From Phaeosaccion multiseriatum (Eukaryota > Ochrophyta, other classes): 64,000 nucleotides of DNA. The stretch is from positions 4,216,001 through 4,280,000 of the forward strand of contig OZ218953.1 of the NCBI GenBank assembly GCA_965112735.1, given 5' to 3'. Shown piece by piece: positions 34,200-44,600 of this stretch (the stretch's first letter is position 1; the number at the start of each line of letters is the position of its first letter). Position numbers and translations under genes: made by a program. The notes under the pieces were generated by a model. The model did not search any database, was not told the origin of the DNA, and saw nothing but the letters and a program-made list of their open reading frames with translations.

Positions 34200-35967
34200 A
34201 TGCGGAAGGCACTAAACACGCTACTCTGCCCCCCACCCTCTCGCATTCTTGTTTTTGTGTTCTATGAGCACATGGAAACTGTTGGTGGGAGGAGGAGGGG
34301 AGTTAGCAACCCTATCAACAGTAGCAGCAATAGTCTGAGCAGTATCGTCACACCTGACATGTGGGGGCAGCGGAGGGCGCAAATTGGTCCCAAACTCGAT
34401 CTCCTGTGCTTTCTCGAGCCATTGACGATACCACCCACGCGATCGAAGCAGCAGCAGCAGCAGAAGACGGGAGAAGAGGACAAGGAGAAGCAGCAGCAGC
34501 AGCAGCAGCATGTGAGCGATGAGCTCGTTGAGGAGAAGTTGATTCAAGGTATGTGACGTTGCACCTATTCTGTTCCCTCTTCTGCTACAAATACGGCTCC
34601 AGGATCGCTCCAGAGTGTAGACTGGTAGGGAGTGCCTAACAACAGCAACAACAAAACATGGGATAATGACATCTCAATCTCACGATCGGAGACGTTCGCC
34701 CTTAACTACACTGTGCTCTCCCCTTTCCTTGTCTTACGGTTTTCTTTCCCCAAATAGTCACCATTAGGCGGAAGATCGGTCGCACGAGCAGAGGCCAGAA
34801 GCTGTTGCTATCCAAAGTAGTGGAGGACAACGACGAGGCCGTGCTCGCAGCAGAAGAAGCTCTTGTTCGTGAGGCTATCGCAGCCAACGCGCGAATGGAA
34901 GGCGGCCGGGGCAGTGGCTACGGCAGCGTTTATAACAGCAGCAGTCGTACTCTCGCCACCAGGGTCAAGGGCTCACGATCCGAGAGGCTGCTACTACAGC
35001 AACAGACAGAGAGGAAGAAATTGGAGAATGAGTGGCAGGAGGAGGAGGACGAGACCGGGCGCCAAATGCCTGCCCCTTCGCACACGTGGGTGCTCCTTCA
35101 GACTTCCCCTTGATCTATGTTTGCTTCCCTACTCTACATTCTGTCCTCTCTTGCGGCTCCTTTTAATGAAGTCCCCTCCCCACCCCTCTCCTTGTGTGTG
35201 TGCAGCGTGAGGAATACCCCAGCAGCACTAGTGCGCCGTTTTTCAGCACCGGCTGCGACAATAGGAGAAGGCGGGGTCCGGCCGGTGGAAGGAGCCGAGG
35301 CAGCAAAAAATCCTTTGTCAAAGTCACCGTCGCCCCCCACCGGAGTAGTTCCCAGCCCATCTGAAGCGCCCTCGGCCTCCCCGCCTGGGAAGCAAGTGAG
35401 GAAGAGGCAGTTTCCTTTCGCGCCCATGAGCGAGCCTCACACGGAGGCGCTACAGCTCATCAAGAAGCTGCAATTCATCCCTCCCCTTCCGCCTCGGCGA
35501 GGCAAGGTACAAGTGACTCTGAAGCGGGCGCAGACTGTCGTTGAGAAAAGGCCAGGTCACAAGGCTGTGCTCGCGCAGATGGCGGAGGACGCGCCCCTGG
35601 CTGTGGCCGATGCGGAGGAGGCTCTCGTGAGGGCTATGTTAGGGCCGCGTCTTGCCCAGGGCTTGCTGGGGCATGTGACGCAGACCCAGAAGCAGCAGCC
35701 ATGGCCGGGAGGTGGAAATGCGGGGGGGAGATTGGCTGCTCTTGTCAGCGGATCGCGCACTTTGCAGATCCTGGAACGGCCTTTAGAAGAGACGGCAGGA
35801 GTGGCAGCAGCAGCAGGGGTGCCTCGTGGGGATGGAGGGCAGCACGGGGAAGAAGGTGACACCAGTGCTCTCGATCAGAGCGATGACTCCAGCAGCAATG
35901 AATCTGGGAGTGGTAGCGAAGGGAGTAGCAGCGACGGAAGTAGTAGCGGAGAGGAAGAGGATGGTGG

Positions 35968-36006
<39 letters not shown>

Positions 36007-37531
36007 CGATGACGACGACGACGACGACGACGATGATGATGATGATGATGACCAAGAGTCGAAGGACGAGGTGTTCCGCACCGGATTGTCCGGGGGGGGT
36101 CTTGGATCCAAAGCGGACATTGCGGCCTTCTTCGGTGGGAACGAAAGCGAGGTGCTTGTGCATGGTGCGGAGAGAGAGTTCAGTAGCTTGGCCAGTAGCT
36201 CGGCCAGTGGTACGGCCAGTAGCAGCGCGACCGTCAGCCGGAGCAGTATGGGGCAGAGCATGTCGAGCATGGCCTTCTCAGGGGTGGACACGGAGAAGAG
36301 CTCTGGTACTCGCGATTCAACACTCTTTGCCAACCTCAGCAGCAGCAGGAGCAGGAGCAGCAGTGGCAAGAGAAGGGCTGCTCCACGAGAAGGATATGCC
36401 GGAGCTGCCCCAGGGGAGGCACAGAGCACGACTCAGAGTTCTGGTTCTGGAGCCGCTGAGTTGGGGGCCCTTTCCCGGGGTTTGCTCGTGTGTGAAGGGC
36501 TCCGCTTTGCACCCCTTCTCATGCCGCCGCTCGGAGCGACTGTGCAAGGCAGCGGTAGCGGCAGTAGCAGCTTGCCGAAAATTGCACGAGTGGTTCTGCA
36601 GAGTAACCCCAGCAGAGACGGAAATGGAGAAGCAGCAGCGGGCTCGTCAAAGCCGGTGATGCTGACCAAAGACGTTGACAATACGTGTTTCGCCATTTGT
36701 AGAGGGGAAGAGGAGCTCATTGCCCAGGCGCTTGGCGCGGACCTTGCGCAACAAATGGCGATGCAAATAGAGTGGCAGAAGCCTGCCTCGGCCCGCCAAG
36801 TGGGGGGCGCTCAGCTTGCCCTTTTGGTGCCGGGTTCCCTCTCGAGCAGACTGCGAGCTGCAGACAAGGCCCAGAGCGCGTCTGCAGCAGCGGCCTTTGG
36901 GGCGGGAGGCGCGGGAGGAGGAGGAGGACAGGGGCGTCGAAGGGAAGAAGAACCACAGGGCAAGCACGCCAACACAGCGGCCTTGCACATTCTCGAGAGG
37001 CTGCAGCTTGCCCTCCGCCTCACTGAGTCTCCCGGCTTTGCGTCTGACCCTCTGGCCAAGCAGGTCAGGGAGACCATCCTCACGGCGTGCGCGCCCCCGG
37101 CCTTCTCCCCGTCACCGCTGCCTTCTTCCTCTTCGGTGGCGGCGAGCGGGGCTTCTCCTTCGAACACCACCAACAGCAACAGCCACAGCAACAGCAACAG
37201 GAGCAGCATTAGCAACAGCGACGGTACCATGAGCAGTGCTCTCTTCGCCAGCACCATGGGTATTAGCGAACGTGAAGCCATGGGTGCTCAAGCGTCTCGA
37301 CAGCGATTGGACGACGCCCTTGCCGAGCAAGACCTCTCTCCGTGGAGGGTTCCGCCGGCAGCCTTTGAGAGCGCGACTTCCGCCGCCGGCCTGGATTCGG
37401 TGCGCTCCAGCAGCATGGGCAGGGAGGCGAGCTCTGCTATCGGTCCGGAAACACTGCTCTACATGGATGCCTTTTTCTTCTCCAAGACCTCGCCCGACCC
37501 CTCCACCGCGGCCACACCGCAGCCAGAGTAG
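34200..37531 (+). CDS. Unrecognised protein with three diverged copies of a ~110-residue module
   Basis: Exons: 34200-34548, 34758-35085, 35206-37531 (1000 aa). I chose the ATG at 34200; the frame is open a little upstream without an ATG. Three regions share an order of elements: an L/F-x-P-L-x-P-P start (LEPLTIPPTRSK; LQFIPPLPPRRGKV; LRFAPLLMPPLGATV), a short beta-like segment (VTIRRKIGR; VTLKRAQTV; ARVVLQSNP), an acidic helix (DNDEAVLAAEEALVREAI; DAPLAVADAEEALVRAML; DNTCFAICRGEEELIAQAL), and a closing strand (LATRVKGSRSERLL; LAALVSGSRTLQIL; LALLVPGSLSSRLR). They lie at roughly residues 65-190, 325-450 and 640-790. Between copies 2 and 3 is a Ser-rich region with a 30-residue polyaspartate run from (GAT)n at 35967-36050. 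No known domain recognised. Confidence 0.8.
35967..36050 (+). repeat. (GAT/GAC)n coding polyaspartate tract
   Basis: A trinucleotide run in frame with the triplicated-module gene, giving about 28 aspartates. The block of GAC codons in the middle suggests selection for aspartate rather than simple slippage. Confidence 0.9.
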
Positions 37532-37806
37532 TGTGTGCGTGTGTATGTACCAGAGTAGAGAGTAGTGTGTATACATAGTACAGTCAAGAGAGAGAGAGGG
37601 GTGTGTATACAGTAGCAGCAGCAGTTGAAGGAGAGCTGCGAGGCCACCCACACACGAATCTCTCATTCTTCTCTCTCTCTCTCTCTCTCATGTCATCGCG
37701 CTCCATAGACTGATTTATGACATATGACAACAGACGATTTTGAAAAAAAGGGTTCACTCATTCTTTCCTGCTTGGTATGTGAATATACAAACGCCACACG
37801 CATTGC

Positions 37807-39456
37807 TCAAGAAGATGGAGGAGGGAGGAGTTGCTTCCGTCCCACAGCGGTGGGGCAAGCAGAAGCAGCAGCAGTTGGTGATATGGCTGCGGCATCAGCA
37901 GCAGCGGAGGCACGCATCATGGCGTCCAGCCTGTCCATCACTGCCACTGCCTGTGCGAAGCTCTCCTGCGCGAAGAGAGCCTGCGCCAGCACGGACAAGG
38001 CCTCTTGCTGCTCGGCACTATCCGCCAGCACCTGGCCGCGACGCTGCTGGCTCGGATATTTGCCCTCCCCCTCCTCCTCCCGCGGGTTGTGGTGATGACG
38101 GTGGTGGTGGTCAGCCCCTCCTCCTAGAACGACAAGGGTGCGCCCTTCGTCTTGACTCACGCCGAGCACACCCTCGCAATGTATGAGCAACACGTGCTCG
38201 GCCGCCCTCTGCGCCTGCTGAGGCTGCCCCGTCTCCAAGTACTCTTGTGCCAAGCTTAGGTGCGCTTCCAGGCAAGTCGCGTGCAAAATCGGGCTGCAGT
38301 GCCGGGGGGGGGGGGGGGGGCGTCATCATCATGTCATCATCAGACGAGCGGGAGAAGGGAAGGGCGACAGCGTGGGTCAGCAGCAACACCACGCGTGACG
38401 AAGCACCTGTGCAAGATTGGTGGTGGTAGGTAGAATCTATGGAGCTAAGGAGGAGGAGGAGGAAGAGGAGGAGGAGGAGGAGGAGGGGTGTTTGTACTCA
38501 CTCGTGTTTCCGCTTCCGCACGCAAATGTCGACACACTTGTCCAGCAGGCGCAAGTCCTGCTTCCTTCTCTCCATCGGGGCTTGTGCTGCTGACACGTCT
38601 CCTCGCTTCGTAGAGACAGTCATTCGATGCGCCTCGTCGAGCTCTGCCTCCATCACGGCCTGGGGAGGAGAAGGAGGAGGAGGAGGAGGAGGAGGTAGAA
38701 GGTAGGGAAAAGGAGAGGAGCTTAATAAGTGATCAACCGACTGACTGATGATCGGACGGTCGCAGAGAGAGAGGGAAAGGGAGAGAAAGAGAGAGAGAGG
38801 GGGGGGCTCTCCCCTCTCCACCTTCAACAATTTGCTCCACCTTCAACAATTTGCTCCGCTTCTACGCTCAAAGTTCACCCCGAAGAAGAAAGATGTCAGA
38901 AGCTTGACTCAAGCACAGTAGCAGAGAGTGGTGGCCACCAGAGAAGTGGCGCGCGCGAAGCTTTTCTGAAGACACCGGCATGGCTGCACACCTCAGCCAT
39001 TGACTTACCTGTCTGCAGATCCAGGTGTGTAGGAGAAAGGCCGGCTCTGACGGTCGGATGTGCAGCAGTTCTTCGAACACCTGCCCCGCCTCTTGGAAGC
39101 TCCCCTTGTCCTCCAGTGCAAGGCCGATGCTGTAGCTCCGCCACGGGTCGGTGGCCGTCCTTCCCCGGAGGCGACTCCTCGATGTTGTTGTTGTTATTGT
39201 TTCACCCTCCTTCTTGTCGCCACCGCGACCGCTCCCTTTCCCACTCCCGGTGCTGCAACCCACTTGGCTGATGGACTGGTGCTCCATGAGTAATTCAAGA
39301 GTCGAGTCTTTGCTTTCGGTGCTCTGTAGCCGTCTCTTGGCGTACGTGCGTTGTCGTGCGTTCTCCCTGCTGCGCTCTCGCACATCCACATTGGGCGCCG
39401 TCGGCGTAACACCCTCCACCACAGCCTGCCCAGAGTCGACGGCCGTCACAGCAGTC

Positions 39457-39487
<31 letters not shown>

Positions 39488-41463
39488 GAGGAGGAGGAGG
39501 AGACAAGAGACCTGAAGATTTCTCCTTGCTCTCTGTACTACCGCCGAGGGCCTCTAAAACACTGCTTCGCCTCCGCCTGCCTCGCATCAAGTCTGTGTAC
39601 CTCTGCCTCCTCTCCTTGTCCTCCCTGGCGTAGTGGTCTTGGTCGTGTCGACTGTGTGTGAAGCACAGCGATGGCACTTCACCGGCCATATAGTCATGCA
39701 GCCTCATCCTTTGAGGGGGAAGGGGGTTGAGGGAGACAGAGGAGAAGTGGGGGGGGGGGTTGGTGGGACGGGGATAGGGTCAGGGTAAGAGGAGGAGATC
39801 GGAGGGGGGGGGTGGGGAGACGAAGAGGAGATAATAACCGCCGGCTGCCAGCCACCGGAGCGCTGTCTTGTTACTCCCTGTACATCGATGTAAGGGCGGT
39901 CTGTGAGTTTGCATGAAGCGAGTCCGAGCTATGGCAAAATGGCGAAGGTCATTCGGCATCTCACCAAACCCTCAGCATCCAGTCAATCCCTCCACCCTCT
40001 CAACCCAAACCTTCCCTCCACCCTCTCACCGAGTCAACGGATCGATGATGGCATTGACAGCGTGAGGTGCTACCACCCCCGGCCTAGCCAGAGGGTGCTG
40101 CAGCAGTGCTGCTTCCCTCTCCTTCAGCCTGGGCCCGTCAACTAGGGAGGAGAGGTCCACAAGATCGCGCCAGGGTACGGCATGTTCGCCTTCCTTGACC
40201 AAGGCGTCGGCCTCTACCTCATCGTCAGCCTCGATGATGTTCAGCTCCTGCGGTGCCGAGAGAGAGAGAGAGGGAGGACAAGAGTATACAGAGAAGAACG
40301 GAACTGGTTTCAAGGAGCTCTCTCACAAGGACCAGTAGAAAAGAAAGAGAAACAGCAGCAACAACAGGAATAGCAGCAATAGCGTCAACAGTGGCAACGG
40401 CAGCAGCCGCAACTACTATGGAGCCTCCACCACTGGCGCGGCGTACGCACTTGCCTCTATCTGAGGCCCCATAGTCCGGGCCGCCTCGAGGAGGGCGAGC
40501 TTTCGGGCCTCCTCCTCCTCCTCCTCGCGCTTCTCCTGGCGCCGCATGCCTCTCCTACTTGCCGCTGCGTCTCTCGCTTCACCCTCCCCCAGGGATGCAA
40601 TCTCCATTCGAGCTACCATGTCATCCAAGGCCTCTGCGCAGCGCAATCAAAAGTGGCGCCGCGGTCCCGGGGGGAAGGAGAGGGGCAAGGGAGTACAGTC
40701 AGAGGGTCGCAACCCATCTTGCTTTTCTTTCTTCTTCTCTGGTTCACGATTGTTTCCAGCTTACATGCTTACATGTTACCTCCCCTCCCCTATCCTCTGT
40801 TGGCCCCGTGTAATTAAGTACATTTCCCCCTCACCAACTTGCTCCGCGTTCAGCTTGAGAGGCTCCACCACTTCCTCTGGGGATCCCTCGTCGTCACAGG
40901 TAGCGAAGTGTGCCTGAGCAATGCGCGGCTTGGCGTCCTCTATCGTGGCTCTCAGACCCTCAATGTCTCCCTCCCTGGCCTTCCGCCTCACTTTGTTCAT
41001 CTTCATCACACAGCTTGACACTGAGCTGCTCGCCAGGGAGATGCCCTGCGTAGTACATGGAAGGGTGGTGAGGGGGTCAGAATGACGGAGCAAAGGGTGC
41101 GCAGAAAGTGAGCACGGCAAGTCCAGACAACCCTCGGAAGTGGTGCACACTCGCCCTTCTCTCATCGCTTACCCCTCGCTCTTCGAAGACCAGATCAGCA
41201 TCTCTCGCTCTCTTCAGCATGGTACCGAACATGGCATCAAACTCTTGCCACAGCTCTTCGTCCACGGGCGGACCGACGGAGCCTCTGGGCTGTTCCTCCC
41301 TCAAATCCTCCGTCTCCTTCCCCCTTCCCAGTTTCTTCTTCCTCTTCCTCTTTCGCTTCCTCGTTCCTCCTGTTGCCCCACCCGAGAAGCCTTCATCGAG
41401 CGCTTCCCTTGCTGCTGCTGCTGCAGCAGCAGCCTCGTCCTCGATTAGTCCCGCCGCCGCCAT
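37807..41463 (-). CDS. TPR-like helical-repeat protein, function unknown
   Basis: Exons in order: 41173-41463, 40835-41045, 40455-40633, 40030-40247, 39009-39708, 38502-38659, 37807-38293 (747 aa). The start is MAAAGLIEDEAAAA at 41463. The N-terminal 100 residues carry a Lys/Arg cluster (RKRKRKRKKK), a possible nuclear signal, and FDAMFGTMLKRARDADLVFEE. Helical regions follow (MNKVRRKAREGDIEGLRATI, ALDDMVARMEIASLGE). Near residues 500-680 are paired helices of TPR type: GLALEDKGSFQEAGQVFEEL, AHLSLAQEYLETGQPQQAQR, SVLAQALFAQESFAQAVAV. I infer a scaffold role; no enzyme motif is seen. The intron after 40455 needs a GC donor (AG|GCAAGT) to stay in frame; the GT site four bases away breaks the frame. 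Confidence 0.8.
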
Positions 41464-41638
41464 CCTTTGTGATCCTTTTGTGTGTGACACACACACAACC
41501 CAGGATCCCGTTTTTTCTCCCGCCTGAGTGAGAGCGGTTGGGTGTTCAGGGCGGACGAAACGGCGACGACGTTTTTGAACGAGCTGGCTGCGATCCTGCT
41601 GCTTTTCCCTGGTTCTCCTTTCCTCCGGGTGGTAAGAG
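41464..41638. promoter_or_regulatory. 175-bp head-to-head promoter interval
   Basis: Separates the start codons of the TPR-like gene (minus) and MCM10 (plus). No TATA-like box recognised; GC-rich with GACGTTT-type motifs near 41568. Confidence 0.4.
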
Positions 41639-44600
41639 ATGTGTGACGATGTGGACGAGGAAGATCTGATGCTGCTGGACTGGTCTGAGCAAGCACCAGC
41701 ACCAGCAGTAGCACCAGCAGCAGCACCCGCACCAAACACACACACAGGACCTGCACCTCCTGGTCAATCAAGAAGGCCACTCGCCACACGTCCTCTTCGC
41801 CAAGCTCCTGCTCGTTTGGGGACGAGTGTTAGTGCGCGTCGGATTGACGATGGGCGAATTGCAGCAGAGACGCCTGCTGCGTGCGCTCCTCCCAGCGGCA
41901 GCAGCAGCACCTCCTCCAACCCCTACCTGCAGCAGCAGAAGAGCAAGGCACCTGCAGCACCAGTTGGGGTGCTGGAGGAGAACTCAGGATACAGACTACT
42001 GGAGGCTCTGGTCTCGAAAGATGACATGTGGCTGAAAATGAGAGGGTAAGTACGGAAAGAAAGAGAGCATCACCCTTGACTTTTGGCCTAGCTCTTCGTC
42101 TCACCCTCCCCCCTCCCCCCTTCTTCCCCAAGCCGGAAGCAGCACACGCTCAAGGGTATTCGAACGGTTCCTCCCGAGCTCTTGGAGAGCGAGGACGCGC
42201 AGCACGCCTGGGTGCTCTTCGGAGTGCTGCTGGACAAATCCAAGCCCCGACAGGCCAGCAACGGGGGCCTCTACAGCATCTGGAAGGTGAGCGCCTGCGA
42301 GGGACAACTCGGCACGGTTGTTACTACTGCAACTATTCATTACATCCGCCCCGCAGGGTGCCAGATCCCTCTCAAGCCTCTGCCCCTCTCAAGCCTCAAG
42401 CCTCAGCCATTGCCCCCACCCCCCCAACGCTTGCCTGCCACAGGTGGGGCACATGGGCGACAAGGAGAGCTTACTGAGCTTGTTCGTATTCAAGGCCGCG
42501 ATGAAGGAGTACGGAAAGAGGACTCCCCAGGGCTGCGTCATTGGCATATTCAACGCCCGCCCACTGCCTCCTCGGGAGGGGCAGCACAGCAAGGTTTGAC
42601 AAGAGAGAGAGGAGGAAGGGGGAGGGGGGGAGGGGGGAGGGTCAAAGTCTTCTTTGTGTGGGCTACTTTGTTGTGAGTTGGGTATCACAACCCCTCACCG
42701 CTCGCTGTGCACAAGCCATACGCAAGCGGGCCCACTCCCCCTCTTCCTCTCTCTGCCTCTGCCTATTCCTCTGACCCCCCCCCAATACCCTTCCTATTCC
42801 TCCTTTTGTTTGCGAAGGATCTTTCGCTCGCGGTGGACACTCCTTGGCAGCTCTGTCCCATGGGTATGTGTGCGACCTACGGCATTTGTGCGGCCAAGAA
42901 GAAGGACGGAGGAAGGTGCTCTATGGCCATCGATACAAAGTGCGTGACTCCTTGGTGATAAGTTGTTTCGTCTCAGTTTCGTGGTTGGTCAAGGCATCAA
43001 CATTGAGCGAGTATCCTCTTGTGTATATACATCTTTGCCCGTATCCTGTGACCTGAACATATTCTATCACTCTCTTTCACTTTCTCTCTCTCTTTTGTTC
43101 TCTCTTATCTCTCCCCCTCTCCCCCTCTCTCTTGTTCTTTGCTCTACAGAAAGAGTCCGTTCTGTGCCTATCACGCCGCGGGGGAGTTGCGCAAGCTGAA
43201 TATGCCCAATGGCGTCAAACGCAGCAACGCGGCCAACAACAACTTCCAGAAGGAGAGAGCAAAGGTGATGGATGGATGGATGGATGGATGGATGGATGGA
43301 TGGACGCATGCATGCATGCATGCATGACCGCGCATGTGCATGTTGCCCTTCAACGCACACTCACGCACGCACACACACTCACGCACGCACACGCACGTAT
43401 GCACACACACACACGCACGCACGCACGCACGCATACGCGTATGCTCCCTCTGCTTTTCCCGTGGCGCCTTCGCCCTCCTTCCGCGAATCCGCAACAAGAA
43501 TCCGACCACTCATTTCGTGCGTCCCGCATCCTTCTACCATTACCCCTCGTTCCTCGCCCTTCAGTCCTTGCACGACAGCCAACTCAAGGCCACTCCGTAC
43601 GGAAGAGGGGGTGATGCCACTGCAGCGATGGCTCCAGCGGAGAGAGCGAGGCGTGCGCAGGAGTTGGCAAACAGCCGCAGACAGGGCCAGCAACCGCAGG
43701 TGAGTCGAGCCTTCCTTTCCCTGTTAGTGTAACGGATTGTAACGGTCGTCTAACGGTCGTGGTAATGGTAGAAAACATCCACAGCCGTAACGTGTCTTGC
43801 TGTTGGTCGCCCCTTGTCTTCCTTCCGTCTCTCTTGTCTTGTCGCCCATTCACCAATCAGGGTATGGGAACCACGAGGAAGAAAGGCCCCATGCAGGGCA
43901 AAGACCTCATGGCCACTCTGTCCCAAAGGACCCAACAAAGGAGCAGTAGTGCTTGGAAGGGCTCTTCGTCCACCGCGCCACCGTCCGCAGTAGCTTCTAC
44001 GAACAGCATTATTGGCGCGGGGCGACCAGGGGCAGGTGCAGGGGCAGGGGATGGCAGTGGAGGGGCCGGGGCGGCCAGACGACAGCGTCGTCCTGGCACT
44101 GCTACTGCCCCTGTCCGCTGCAAAGCTGCGGATTCTCTCCTCCGAGGGGCGCCGAGGACGGGTGAGGGTCAGGGTCAGGGTCAGGGTCAAAGTCAGGTTC
44201 AGAGCCAGGGTCAGAGTCAGGGTCAGAGTCATGGTCAGGGTCAGAGTCAGGGTCAGAGTCAGGGTCAGAGTCAGGGTCAGAGTCCGGGTCAGAGTCAGGG
44301 TCAGAGTCAGGGTCAAGGTCAGAGTCCGAATGGAGCGCCCCCCCCCTCCCGCATGCGTGCAGTCGCATCCAGCAGCGGCGGCAGCAGGAGTAGCTACAGC
44401 AGAGATGGGACTCGACGCAGTGCTGGCAGCAACAGTGAGGGCCCATCGTCTTCGACAGCAGTCAAAGTGAATCCGTACTCATCAAAGGCCAAGGCCGGTC
44501 AAATGCAGACTCAGCTGCGAGCTGGGCCGCTCCTGTCGCCTCGGACTCCGGCGTCATCCCCTGGGGTACCTTCGCACTCATCAATGTCGAACGAGTCGAA

